Positions 51,489 to 62,212 of a stretch of 64,000 nucleotides of DNA are shown piece by piece. The translations under genes and the position numbers were made by a program. Position 1 is the stretch's first letter; every line of letters begins with the position of its first letter. The stretch spans positions 2,686,565 through 2,750,564 of the forward strand of contig JAKZAN010000001.1 of the NCBI GenBank assembly GCA_023053545.1, read 5' to 3'. The notes beneath the pieces are model-generated. The model saw nothing but the letters and a program-made list of their open reading frames with translations, made no database searches and was not told the DNA's origin. This stretch comes from Lepidurus packardi. Taxonomy: Eukaryota > Arthropoda > Branchiopoda > Notostraca > Triopsidae.

Positions 51489-52271
51489 TGTTGGTAACCG
51501 GTAAATTTCCTCAAATATACTGGATTACGACAAGAGACCACCAAACTACCAATTTGTGTGATAAAATGTGTGATAAACTGTGTGATAAAATGAGGCGGAA
51601 AAACATACCAGTTTCTCTAGACGAAACACTAGGATTTGGATTGAAATGTAGTTATTAATAGACACAAGGATAGTCGAATATATGTAGTCAATGCAGGGAT
51701 GTAATCAACAAGCACAACACATCACAAACAATGTTAAAATGGACGACGAAGACGATACAATTGCTAAATCAGGAATGCAGCTACAAGAAAGTAGTTCCCG
51801 GATTTTGCTGCTTTCATTCAGCGGGGAAAGTTTCCTTTCTAGAGAAAGTACTCGAAAGAATATCAAGTGAAGCACGTACTAAACAGGAAAATAATAAAAT
51901 AACAAGTAAATCCTTAAACTGAATGTATGGCATTTCCATGATCAGAACAGCCGTTTCCAACGTGAATTGCGCCTATGTCGTGATAAATAATTAGTTCCGT
52001 ATTACTGCCATTAGCCCAGATATTACAAGTTCTGACTTGTAAAAAAATTGCATTTTACATCAGATATAAACTGAAATTATAATATTTGATTAAGCGCAAC
52101 GATAAGATCACATTAGTCACATTAGTCCTAAAAAAGTACGTGTTCAATACACCAAGTTCTCAAATTCTTATATACCGCTGATGGTTGTAATTGATTCATG
52201 TTTATAATATTGTATTGCCACTTGAGAAGTTCTTAGTCAATAAGCTTAACCAACGATATCGATCTGTAATG

Positions 52272-52334
52272 TACAGCCAATCAGCGACAAGGACTTGCTT
52301 CGCAATCTTACAGCCAATCAGCAGCAAGGACTCC
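52272..52334 (+). promoter_or_regulatory. Two CCAATCAG boxes in a ~37-bp direct duplication
   Basis: acagccaatcagc followed by caaggact occurs twice, with CCAATCAG at 52277-52284 and 52314-52321. CCAAT boxes bind NF-Y in animals. With no gene start nearby, a promoter role is only a possibility. Confidence 0.35.
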
Positions 52335-52859
52335 CCTATGCAGTCCTTCCTTTTCGCTGCATTTTGGTGTAACAGTCTTCTGACAGGGACCTTACCCCCT
52401 TGCCTCGGGAAGATAGCACAAGTCTAGAAGAAAAGGGTAAAAACGTTAGAACATCTTCTACAAACCTTTGAAAATGCCTACTTGTGAACGCTTGAAAAGA
52501 CATGGGAGCAGGAAATCAGTTCCAACGCTTGCTGGGATTTCTCCAGTGATAAGTGGCTGACTAGGATATTTAAGGCGAGATGTAGAAAAACGGGATGCAG
52601 AAACAGATTTTCTTCCGAACGATTTTCGGCTGGGATTAATTCTGACAAAAGGAACTTGATCTGAGTTTTACGTCTTTAGGTTTAGGTTTAGAAGTACCCG
52701 AAATAATAACGTACAAGGTAGTCCCGACTTTGACGAAGCCTTGGTCGACTCATAGAACTTCCGATTTACCAAAAACATCAATTATTGCAAAAGTCCACCT
52801 AGTTTAAAAGATGAATAAAATCAGGGAAGTCAATAAACTTGCTGATACATATGGTTTTG

Positions 52860-53369
52860 GCATGTACGCTTCTTTTTTGCCGTGAGGCTACGCGCAGGGA
52901 GGCATTTGGGCGGGTCCAGGAGCAACAGCTCAAACAGAAGAGGACTTATGACAAGAGGCGTTCTGGGGAAGGATATTTCTCTGAAGGCGATATTGTGTTG
53001 GTCCGAAGGGACGTCCGTATCCGAAGACGATGTCCAAAGCTCGGTCCGAAGTATGTGGGACCGTACCGAGTAACGAAGAGGCTTACCGAGTATCAGACTT
53101 ACCAGGGTGTGAAACTCGGCGGACGTTACGAATCTTTCCCGTACACGTATCCCAAATGAAGTTGTTCCGCACGGGCTATGAGTTGAGTGACGACGAAAAA
53201 GACGAGGATCCTGCGAGTCGCGAGTCCACCTAGTTCAGAGAAGAAGCCAGAGGCTATGGTTGAAGAGAGCGAGCACGAGGTCCCAGAGCAGGGAACGAAC
53301 GTCGAAGATTGGCGTCCGGCTCGACAGCGCCGGCGCCCAAAGAGATTTGAAGACTTTATTAGCTTATGA
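52860..53369 (+). pseudogene. Ty3/Gypsy integrase C-terminal fragment
   Basis: The frame around 52880-53110 reads REAFGRVQEQQLKQKRTYDK, then FSEGDIVLVRRDV, then CPKLGPKYVGPYRVT. This is the chromodomain-proximal C-terminal part of a Gypsy-type integrase (Gly-Asp-Val-Leu, then KYxGPYxV). The frame then shifts twice: VHVSQMKLF follows in the next frame, and the charged tail (RPARQRRRPKRFEDFI) ends at TGA 53367-53369. Upstream pol domains are absent. The fragment is a dead 3' piece. A flanking 3' LTR could lie in 53440-53670, where an AATAAA occurs at about 53641, but I could not verify it without a second copy. Confidence 0.75.
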
Positions 53370-53730
53370 TTTATATTTTGTTTCAGATTTTTGTTGTAGT
53401 GATATTCTTGGTGGTGGGTTATAAGTGATTGTGTTAAAGGTTTTCATTGTCAGGAAAGGCCGAATGTGGCATTCCGTACCCGTTTTGAACCTTGTTGCTC
53501 CCCAGGCTCCTTGGCTGCTTTCCTCGAAGCGTCGTCTTTGGGGACTCGATGTGGTATGGTAAGGTAATTGCGAAGAGGGGGACAGGCTAATATGGAGCTT
53601 AGTAAGGTACTTAGTTTGGGTACTGTACAATCGTATATCTAATAAAGCCCAAGGCAATATGCGCGAGCCTACGCCAGTTTACCAATAAAAACGAAAATGT
53701 AGAGTTAAAAAAGTAATTGTGTCTCTTTAC
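53370..53730. other. Intergenic stretch, possible Gypsy 3' LTR remnant
   Basis: No gene is visible. A polyadenylation-like aataaagc occurs at 53641 and a TGT start at 53448, which would fit a short LTR behind the Gypsy fragment. There is no partner copy to confirm this. Confidence 0.3.
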
Positions 53731-54417
53731 CATCTCGTCGATTCTTTGCTGTAAGGATACAATATTGTTTTCGAGGCCTTTGTTGAGCTTGTTAACGTAC
53801 TCAATGGGACGCGCTTCCGTGCGCAAGGATTTGTACAGTTTCTTCGCCAAATATCGACGCCAGCAACACTGAAGTAATATAATACCCCGCCTGGTTCGCA
53901 CAAAACGGCGTCGCGCCAACCAGCCACGTATATGTCTTTGAATAATGATGGCCTATTTCACGAAATAATTTAGAATATTTTTTGAATTCAGGAATTCATC
54001 AACTTTAACTATATTAGCGTATCAAAATTACTTTGGAGTGTTTAACCATGGCCAAACTTCGACGTGCATTTTCTTGGGCGATAATGGCAGCTCGATTTTC
54101 CAGCATTGCTCTCACACGTCTAAAGAAAAGAAAAAAAAATGAATTCATTTATTCATGAACAAAATCTCAAAAGAACTAAAAAAGCGATTTTTAAAGGAAA
54201 ATCATAATTACTTTCGCGCCAAAGAACCTCGAACAAGACGTTGTCCACACATTGCAGCTTTACGCAGTTCAAGGTATTTCTGGCGATAACGCCAACCGCA
54301 CGTTCTCTTCTGGATCATACTAGCACACGTATTCAAGCCATCCCAACGCAGTTTTCCAAGTAGGCGACCTCTCCGCACGGAAAAAATCTTCGATTGGCCA
54401 AATTTGAATGTGTCTTC
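53731..54417 (-). pseudogene. Class V myosin: end of converter, IQ neck and start of coiled coil (3 exons)
   Basis: Exons 54417-54212, 54119-54047 and 53952-53731 have AG/GT borders and matching phases. The first starts at the motor end (EDTFKFGQSK, then KIFF...EKLRWD). It then gives IQ motifs (SMIQKRTCGWRYRQKY, CGQRLVRGSLARK) that bind calmodulin-type light chains in the lever arm. The second reads VRAMLENRAAIIAQEN. The third has AIIIQRHIRGWLARRRF and LLQCCWRRYLAKK, then leads into the coiled coil (NKLNKGLENNIVSLQQRI). In the first exon, three separate single-base losses within 45 bp (a T run at 54381-54386, a G run and an A run) put the strongly conserved KIFFRAG stretch out of frame and then back in frame. 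The coiled coil and tail that should follow are not found downstream. Confidence 0.8.
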
Positions 54418-54681
54418 CTGCCATAAAAATGTACAAAAAAAAACACATAAAAAATGGGAAAATAATTACAAGTACTAATTAAGGATAGCTAATTAGCTCA
54501 TTATGGCAGTTTTGTCCGACTAAGAATGGAAAGAATGTCAATCAAGACGTTTTCAGAATATGAAGTGTCATCAGAAGAAAAAAAGGAATCCCTATTTAAT
54601 GAAATATTATAAATGCTAATTACTATTCTAAATTGTAATTGTCTATTCAGGACGTTTTTTTTTTTTCCTTTTTTTCAATAC

Positions 54682-55720
54682 TTTGCTGTGGCGAAGAATG
54701 GCGACTTGCTCTTCCATGACAGTATCGCGGTTCTTTTCCAAAAATCCTTCGCACTGGTATTCGACTTAATCCGCAAAATGCGTGACAATAAATGCCGTAT
54801 CCGAGAGGCGTGGCTTGCTAATGTGGGGAAAAGTTCCGCATTTGCCGTCGAGTTTCGAAACCCACACTCGGTCCGATCCTTTAGGTAACTGTTAACCCGA
54901 AAAATCAAATCAAAAACAACTACAAAATGGAAACCGATTTTTTGTTACTTTGCATTCTTCATCCAGCGAACCCAATATTCCTAATGCGCTTTCGATAAGA
55001 TCGATGCAGGGTTGGTTGTCGTACAAATCTATTAACGTCCATTCGATGTTTTTGCTAGCGCACTCTTCTTGCTCCAGTTTGAAAACGTGCTAACAAACGA
55101 AAAGTGAGTTAACACAACTGAATTTGACATTGAATTGATAGAGAATTCAATTTTTTACTTGGGTGAATTGGAGCTGGAGTTTTTCGTTGGTATAGTTGAT
55201 ACAAAACTGCTCGAAACTGTTAATTTGGAATGTCTCAAATCCATAAATATCCAAGACGCCGATAAACTGGAATTACTGGCCAAAGACTTGTTGATCAGGG
55301 ACACAATTTTGTTAAATAAATGCGAATAAATATGCTTAGCTAAGGCATCACGCGCAAAGATGGCCTAAAACCGAGGAAAAGGTCGTTTTAATCGTAACAA
55401 AAGACCAAACTGGAAGGCTTTTTACCTCTTTTAGGTTCACTGGCTTCGTAAACACTTCTCGCTTACTAACAATCTGGCGAAAACATAGCCATTTACGCAA
55501 TTCCTCCTTATCGTCATTAGCCAAACCCATCAAGCGGCGAAAGTCCTCCAGGTGAATATCGGTAAGCTAAAATAAAATACAATTCTGAATTAGTTGAACT
55601 CCAAAATCCAAGATTTCCCTTTTCAAGAGCTTAAAACATCAATATTTATGAATTTACCAGGATGGTGCAGCTCTCTTGATGAGCTTCTCGAATCTGCACG
55701 TTTCCTAAATGCGTTGCAAA
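54682..55720 (-). pseudogene. Class V myosin motor domain, middle part (5 exons)
   Basis: Exons 55720-55658 (partial), 55566-55426, 55364-55159, 55089-54949 and 54888-54682 join in phase 0. They give HLGNVQI, LMGLANDDKEELRKWLCF, ARDALAKHIYSHLF, the relay region LDIYGFETF (in a shifted frame), [33 protein letters not shown] and [16 protein letters not shown]. These match the actin-based cargo motor myosin V closely. Exon 55364-55159 has lost one T near 55264, and the last exon has an in-frame TAA at 54766-54768 where the family has Lys. After the AILRHSK end, the exons for loop 2, the actin-binding surface and the converter are absent: only 264 bp separate it from the neck exon. The P-loop and switch I part is also missing upstream. 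Confidence 0.85.
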
Positions 55721-56041
55721 AAAACGGTTGCATTGGACCGCCTTCGCATGCCTTGGCTGCCGGCTCGATGTCGAGATAAACCCGAAATAGGTTCTCGTTC
55801 TAGGATAGCTGGCACCACCAAACTTTGCACGCGTCTCTCCATGACTTTAATTAAGCACTATAAAAAGAAAAAGTTAGAAACTCAATTCTTTCTCCTCCCC
55901 CGCCTAAATTATTTATTTTTTATTTTTTTTTACCTTGTAAACCCAGGCCGCGGTATCGCCTAATACCTGCCGGTACTCTTCTACGTTGAAATTGCGTAGA
56001 CATTGCTCGTTTTGCTTGGGGCTATTATCTTTCTGGAATGC
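55721..56041 (-). pseudogene. Class V myosin cargo-binding tail (DIL domain) exons lying 5' of the motor exons
   Basis: Exon 56041-55934 reads AFQKDNSPKQNEQCLRNF and EEYRQVLGDTAAWVYK. The next exon starts at 55857 with CLIKVMERRVQSLVVPAILE and ISGLSRHRAGSQGMRRRSN. This is the globular-tail (DIL) region that binds vesicle receptors in myosin V and normally sits at the C-terminus. Here it precedes the motor on the coding strand. At 55720-55726, at a T7 run, the DIL text stops and motor text (HLGNVQIREAH) begins inside the same exon in another frame. A further tail exon may end at 56242 with donor GTAAGG, but its translation is not convincing. Element C lies immediately upstream. Confidence 0.8.
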
Positions 56042-56312
56042 CTACAGCAGAAAATTGAGTAATTAGGAAACAGTCATACATTCTAGCCTGAAATTTAATC
56101 AATCTACAAATGTTCTAAATCTAGAAAAGTAAGGAAAATTAATCAACGGTTAAACTTACGATATAAAAACAAACATATGTAATAAAAAATACGGAAAATT
56201 AACGAAACCCAAACTTATAATAAAAAAACCTATTTCCTTACGAACCGTGAAGTTTCTGTAATCGCCAACAACAATCAAAGCGATAAATTCCGTACGTTAA
56301 CGGGAGTACCTC

Positions 56313-56578
56313 TGTCGCGGATGCAAACCGCGAGGGACACATGTTTAAACTTCCCGCGGTCCACTGTGACGTAATGGCCAATGGAGACAACGGTCGTCCC
56401 CGTAGAGCCTGGGTTCGGGGCAAACGCATGTTTTTGGTGTTGGCTGAACAGGCACTGTGAATGAATGTTAACTTTTTTGGCTCTTGTTTTTTGGTGTATT
56501 TCATTTAGTTAAAGTCAATAAATTACTCTATTAAAAAGTATAGTTCTCTGTCATCGTAAGTGAATTGTATCGGTGACA
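56313..56578 (+). repeat. 5' LTR of element C
   Basis: The start TGTCGCGG and end TATCGGTGACA match the LTR ends of element B, and a primer-binding site follows directly. An AATAAA polyadenylation signal lies at 56517-56522. The start rests on similarity of the ends, because no second copy is present. Confidence 0.7.
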
Positions 56579-56581
56579 TTT

Positions 56582-56599
56582 TGGTGCATCGACCGGGAA
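56582..56599 (+). promoter_or_regulatory. Primer-binding site of element C
   Basis: tggtgcatcgaccgggaa lies 3 bases after the LTR end and is identical to the site in element B. Confidence 0.8.
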
Positions 56600-56658
56600 A
56601 CTAGCTCGATTGTAGATTCCCTCAGTTACTTTTGGTGAACTATAAAAAGTGTTCGAAA

Positions 56659-59600
56659 TGGCTACTGCTCAAAGTGTTGACGATATTGTGCGTGATGCCG
56701 AAAGCGATCAAGACGAGTAATTCGACTTGAGCGATCCGGCGACCGTGAAAAGGCTACGCACGGACTCCAAAAAACGGTTGATAAGGCTAACTGAGAAAAT
56801 CTCTCAATTAGTTAGCGATCGAGGCAGTCGCACAGCATTAAAGCTGCTATGAAATCAGCTCGCCACCAACTTAACTGAATGTTCCGAACTGAACAAGAAA
56901 TATGTGGAAGTTGGTGGCTCCTTGGAATCTACGGCCGACAAGTATTATGCGGTCGTGGAAAAACTGGTCTCCGACAGCTTTAAGTGTATCGACGAGTACT
57001 TGAGAGTACGCGCCGACGACCCGACCTCATCCGTGGCGAGTGGTTATGCACAGTCCCTCGCATCCGTGGCCTCAAGGACTTCGCAACTCTCGCAAGCTTC
57101 AACCCAGCTTCGCGAGTCTCAGAGGCATTTGAGAACGCCGAGCTCCGCATACGTCAGCTGCATGCATCGATAGCCGAAGAAGAGCAAGACTCAAGACAAA
57201 TTCGACAAGCTCAAGAGGCGCTAGAAGAAGCTGTACGCTCAGTACGTCTAAATCGACAAGTACGCGAACAGCGCAACCTCGCCGAGCAGTTGCAGTCGGA
57301 GCATGGGACTCTCGACGAAGGTGAAAGGTTAAGGGTACACTTGGGTCAACCTTTCTTCGACGAGGGTCAGGACCTTCCTTCCGGCTTTGCAAACGTTCCT
57401 TATCAAGGCAACCCGATATGGCCTAATTTAACACAATCCGTTAGACCCACTTCCGGGTCACATAAGCTTCAGTCTCCACCTCCGGACGCATGGATTATTA
57501 ACGCAAACGCGAATGACATTCGTTAAGCGGGAGATTCAAACGCCATTAACAATCTCTCGAAAATCCACATCAAACCATTTTCCGGAGATCCCAGGGATTG
57601 GCCGTTATTCATCGGGCAATTCAAAAGTTTTGTACACGATGTAGTGCCAAACGCTGCCCAGCGAATGGCATATCTCCGCGAATTATTAGCGCCAATCGTG
57701 AGGAAAAGTATCTCCCAAACCCTCATGAATCCTGCAACATATCTAGACTCATTACGAGCACTCCAAAGGAGGTATGGTCACCCGGCATTAGTCTCCGAAG
57801 CCTGTGTCGACGGGTTACTGAAACTCCCAAATGTTAAGGTAGGTGATTTCACCTCGTTAGAAACGTTCTTCAATGAACTCCGCGGAGCCGTGACAAGCTT
57901 GAGACAAGCCGGGTATGACGCCGACTTTGCTGCCCCCACAGTAGTGCGCCAGTTACGAGATAAGTTACCGGAACAACTCAGAACGAAGTGGGGTGCCCGC
58001 GTCCGACAACTAAATCGCGCACCGACCCTAATCGACCTCGACACGTGGTTAGACGGCGAAGTCATGGCGGTCGTTCTTGGAAACCGTTCTTCCATTTTCG
58101 AGCCAGACAGTCAACCAATCAAGAGTAGCGGTCGACAAAGGTACGTAAAGGCAAGGGAGCGACCTCCCACCGTACTCTACACATCAAACATCTCGAGCGA
58201 AGCGCAACCGAAACCAGACACTTCGTCTCCTGCATGCTGCGTTTGTGGCGAAGCGCATCCGATCGCGCGTTGCCAAAGCTTTAAGTCCCTTACCATAGAG
58301 CAACGCGTCGAACATGTTAGGCGAAACAAGCGATGCTTTAAATGCTTAGCCCCTGGGCACTTCGCCAAAGATTGAAGGCGAAAAACAATTTGTTGGCTCA
58401 ATGGATGTAGAGGTCGCCACAACATTCTCCTCCATGGCGCTGCACAACGTCCAAATCAGAACATAACAAATTCTTCCTCTAGCGCCCGTCAAGGTACCGA
58501 AGAAACCGAAACAGCTTACGTCGGTACAACCTTGCAGCACCTAAACCCAGTCCTTTTATCGGTGGTTCCAATTGTTATTCGGGCCAACGGTAAGAGTTTG
58601 GATACCTACGCGCTTCTCGACCCAGGGAGCGAGGTATCCATAATCCTACAAAGTACCGCCGATTCTTTGGGACTGCGAGGTCCGCGGGGTCCATTACGTT
58701 TGGGGTCTTACCATGGACAAGACCCTACGTTCATGAGCTCGCTAGTTGATTTTGAAGTAGCTAGCCGCGACAGCAAAACCAAGATGTCCGTTGTTGGTGC
58801 GGTAACTGTGCCCATTTTAAACTTCGGTCCATCGACTGGCCTAAGGAAAATAAGCGCTGGCCACACCTCTGTAACCTACCAATGGCCCCCCTCGACACGT
58901 CAAAGGTTACAGTCTTGCTTGGAGGCGAATTAGACGACGCGCACGACCAGTTAAAGGTTATTAAAGCACCTAAAGGAGTTATTGCTCCTCGGGCTGTATT
59001 GACGCCCTTTGGATGGTGTGCCACGGGTAAGCTCCCAGATCGAGCCTCGTTCGGTTCAGTCCGACGAGTGAATCTAATTCGTCAACCGGCCTACGACGAA
59101 ATTAATGACTTAGTAAAACAGTTCTGGCAAACCGACTCAATCGGTGTTAAGGCGTTCAACCCTGTCAAATCGCGAGAAGACGAAAGAGCCCTCGCTATTA
59201 TGGAAAAGACCACTCGCAACGTTGGTCATCGGTACGAGTGCGGACTCCTTTGGAAAGAAGACAAACCACAATTACCGGACAACCGCTCAATAGCGCTTCG
59301 ACGTTTCTTTGCCCTCGAACGCAAACTCCTAAAGAATCCCGAGTTAGCCAAACGGTACGAACAGACTATTAACGAATATGTCCTGCTCAGGCACGCCAGA
59401 AAACTAGCTCCGGAAGAAGCACAAGTTTCGTCTGGCAAAACTTGGTACCTGCCGCACCACGCCGTAACAAACCATGACAAACCGTGACAAACCGTAACAA
59501 ACCGTAACAAACCGTAACAAACCGTGACAAACCGTGACAAACCGTAACAAACCGTGACAAGGTTCGCGTGGTATTCGACGCCTCCGCCACTCACGGAGAT

Positions 59601-61271
59601 TATTCTCTCAACGGAGCTTTGCTGAAGGGTCCCGATCTGTTGACTAGTTTGTTGGGCGTTCTCCTACGTTTTCGACGCAACCGAATCCCGTTGTCAGCAG
59701 ACATAGAGAAAATGTATCACCAAGTTCTCGTCAAACAGGAAGACCAAATGGCTTTTCGGTTTCTGTGGAGAAGTCCGAACAGCAACCTAGCTCCGCATAC
59801 GTACCAAATGCTGGTTCACGTTTTCGGTGCGATATCTTCGCCGTCCATTTGTTTATATGTTCTCCACAGAACCGCCAAAGACAATGAATCAAAATTCCCG
59901 TGTGTTGCTAACAAAGTTATCGAAAACTTTTATGTCGATAACTTTCTAGACTCCGTCGACACCGAAGAAGAAGCTACTACGGTTGCTCATCAGCTGATGA
60001 GCTTGCTTAAGCTTGGCGGTTTCAGATTAACGAAGTGGATAACATCGTCTCGAGAAGTTTTAAGCTCAATTCCCCCATCAGAAAGAAGTTCTTCGGAATT
60101 AAACATGGATCTGGAGCGACTACCGTGTGAGCGAACTCTTGGCTTGCTCTGGGACTGCGAATCCGACGCGTTCGTATTCAAGATTATGCGTCCCGCCGAA
60201 GTAACCTCTAAGAGACAAGTGCTCCGTCACGTCGCCTCCATTTTTGATCCACTGGGTTTCTTAAGCCCACTGGTATTTTCGGCCAAAATCTTGTTGCAAG
60301 ACACATGGAAAGGAGGCTACGATTGGGACGAATCCCTCCAGCGAGATATCCAAACAAGATGGAATGACTGGGCCGGCGAGTTAAAATTGCTAGAGCAACT
60401 CCGTCTGCCACGATGCCTCAAGTTTCCTCACCAGCCAGTTAAATCGGAACTGCATGTATTTTGCGACGCCTCGCAACTGGGTTTTGGCGCCGTTGCCTAC
60501 CTTAGGCATGAGTACACAGACGATCAAATCAGCATACATTTTGTGATGTCAAAAACTCGGGTAGCCCCACTAAAGCCCATTTCCATACCAAGGCTCGAGC
60601 TACAAGCTGCAGTCGTTGGCCTTAGACTTGCCTTGTCTTGCTGCGACGAGCTTCGGCTACAGATGAGTCAAGTCATCTTTTGGACCGATTCAACTACCGT
60701 GCTGCAATGGATCAATTCGTTCACCTGCAAATTCCAGACCTTTGTGAACAACCGGATTGGGGAGATTCTGGAGGCAAGAAGCTGCAGCCAATGGCGTCAC
60801 GTAGCAGGGAAAGACAACCCCGCAGACGACTGTTCACGTGGCTTAAACCCGAGACAATTGTCAATAAGCCACCGATGGTTACAGGGCCCGAAATTTTTGA
60901 AGACACCCAGTTCCTCTCACCAGACCCCACCGGTTGACTAGCCAGCAAATGACGACCCCGAAGTGGTACGAACGGCATGGACGGGAACCCTCAAGGTCTG
61001 TGAGAATTCCCTAAGTGACCTCATGGCCAGAACCTCTACGCTTCTCCGGTTGCAGAGAGTGACTGCTCTAATAATTAAATTTGGAAAACGCTGTCGAGGC
61101 ACTAAGCTTACACTCAACATTACGGCCACCGAACTAGAAGAGGCTCTCAATGTCTGTTCCGGATGGAATCCGAAAGCAAGTCAATGTCGGAGGGATAACT
61201 CCGAAACGCACGAATTGCCTTTGAATAATCATTTTAATGTGCGACCCGCGACAGTTAGACCACTTTCCTGA
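56659..61271 (+). pseudogene. BEL/Pao gag-pol polyprotein (element C, multiply broken)
   Basis: ATG at 56659 opens the same N-terminus as element B. Breaks seen: TAA 56718-56720, TGA near 56849, a frame shift near 57100, TAA 57524-57526, TGA 58373-58375, a frame shift near 58825, a ~70-bp minisatellite expansion at 59471-59560 that shifts the frame, and TAG 60939-60941. Recognisable parts are the capsid region (KPFSGDPRDWPLFIG near 57570), zinc knuckles (CCVCGEAHPIARC near 58235), protease (ALLDPGSEVSII near 58615), RT ([14 protein letters not shown] box at 59931-59942), RNase H ([14 protein letters not shown] near 60460) and [12 protein letters not shown] near 60808. The integrase core is absent. 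The many stops mark it as older than element B. Confidence 0.9.
59471..59560 (+). repeat. 10-bp minisatellite inside the element C reverse transcriptase
   Basis: Nine head-to-tail copies of accgtRacaa (the first is accatgacaa) sit where related element B has a few codons (HHAVLNPHKPDK). The expansion adds about 70 bp and moves the downstream pol into another frame. Confidence 0.92.
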
Positions 61272-61558
61272 CTGCACGACCTACCCTTTGTTTTATGACA
61301 GTCCGTCGCTTGACCATCGAACTGGTATGCCTAAGCGGGGCCGGCTGCTGCCCGTTCTCGTGGAGGCTGGAACCAGAGGTACAGCGACGGTCCATTATGT
61401 TGTAAAACTGGGCAGAAAATTGACTCCGACGACTGACAGTTAGGCAAGGGGTACCCTTTGCATGGAACCCCTTGAGAAGATTTGTTACCCAAAAAAAACC
61501 TAACTGCAGACACATGTGCGAAAGACATTTTCCGCATGGATCTAACAGACAAAGGACT
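61272..61558. other. Stretch between elements C and D with no recognised feature
   Basis: No pol domain or LTR of element C is recognisable here and no gene is visible. It may be decayed element C sequence or flanking host DNA. Confidence 0.5.
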
Positions 61559-61819
61559 TGTGACTATTTAACAGACCGTCTTTTTCGCCCAGGAGAGTCA
61601 CTTTTAGTTTTTCGTGAAAGGTGCTCTCGAACTCGAACTCGAACTCGTACATCGCCTCGAAATTCGTCGAAGCATTGTGGCATAGAAATTTAGTGTTTTG
61701 TTAGTTTTTGTGTTTGTTCGCCTGGCAATCGGGCAAATATAGAATTAGTCACAAACCACACCGATCTCGTTTCCTTCGTTAAAACTTCGTTCGTCCAATG
61801 CGTCGTTCCACGCATTTCA
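61559..61819 (+). repeat. 5' LTR of element D (probable)
   Basis: The segment starts TGTGACTATTTAAC, ends CATTTCA, and is followed directly by a primer-binding site. It contains a short tcgaac repeat at 61628-61646. There is no second copy in the window, so the start is a judgement. Confidence 0.55.
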
Positions 61820-61837
61820 CGGTGCATCGACCGGGAA
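61820..61837 (+). promoter_or_regulatory. Primer-binding site of element D
   Basis: cggtgcatcgaccgggaa follows the LTR end. It equals the B and C sites except for its first base, so all three elements probably use the same tRNA-Gly-like primer. Confidence 0.7.
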
Positions 61838-61943
61838 ACCTGTTCTGAAGTTCGCACTTTCGTTTTGAAATTTACAAATCCGTTCCGAAATTTGTAATTT
61901 CTCCGAATCTCGAAAACTCGAATTGTGACAAATTTCATCGAAA

Positions 61944-62212
61944 ATGGCCAGTAGATCCGTGGACGATATAGATGTCGACGTCTCATCCATGGATGAAGAA
62001 GACGAAACCGAAGACGTTCCCGACCCAAAATCCGCTATGAAACTCCGAACCCAATCTAAGATGAAGCTCTTAAAGTTTATCGAAGAAATTAATGATTTAA
62101 TTGCAAATCGCGGCAGCCGTGGCGCTTTACGTTACCCCGTCCTTCGGGTCCGACTTACCGCCGAACACCACCCGCAAATCGAGCCGTCTCATTCCCAACA
62201 CCATCCAACATG
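61944..62212 (+). pseudogene. BEL/Pao gag N-terminus (element D), frame broken
   Basis: ATG at 61944 (aaaatgg context) begins an acidic N-terminus (MASRSVDDIDVDVSSMDEED), then KLLKFIEEINDLIANRGSRG, which parallels DLIGRISPLISDRGSR of element B. Right after this, near 62130, the text jumps to a proline-rich linker in another frame and this frame stops at 62212. Relative to element B about 200 residues of N-terminal gag are missing, so an internal deletion caused the shift. Confidence 0.75.

Larger units (their letters stand above)
51133..52838. other. Stretch without a recognised gene
   Basis: It contains the second assembly gap, a 12-bp repeat (tgtgtgataaaa, three copies, 51555-51592) and a duplicated CCAAT-box block near 52272-52330. 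Only short frames with no domain signal are present. Confidence 0.6.
56313..61271 (+). mobile_element. BEL/Pao LTR retrotransposon C (decayed, 3' truncated)
   Basis: A 5' LTR, primer-binding site and gag-pol resemble element B throughout, but with many stops and frame breaks. No 3' LTR copy of the 56313-56578 sequence was found before element D begins. The pol text fades in the integrase N-terminal region near 61170-61270. It is inserted beside, or within, the scrambled myosin locus. Confidence 0.88.

Noticed and set aside
53440-53670. A 3' LTR of the Gypsy fragment
   Set aside because: A TGT start and an AATAAA are present, but without a second copy or a clear polypurine tract it cannot be distinguished from ordinary sequence.
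55135-55329. A 64-codon plus-strand frame
   Set aside because: It is the antisense shadow of a myosin motor exon with good splice borders on the other strand.
56238-56504. An 88-codon minus-strand frame across the LTR C start
   Set aside because: It spans the boundary between the LTR and the myosin flank. A possible tail exon ending at 56242 is noted, but the translation does not match well enough.
59226-59594. A repetitive minus-strand frame (RFVTVCYGL repeats)
   Set aside because: It is the antisense translation of the 10-bp minisatellite in element C.
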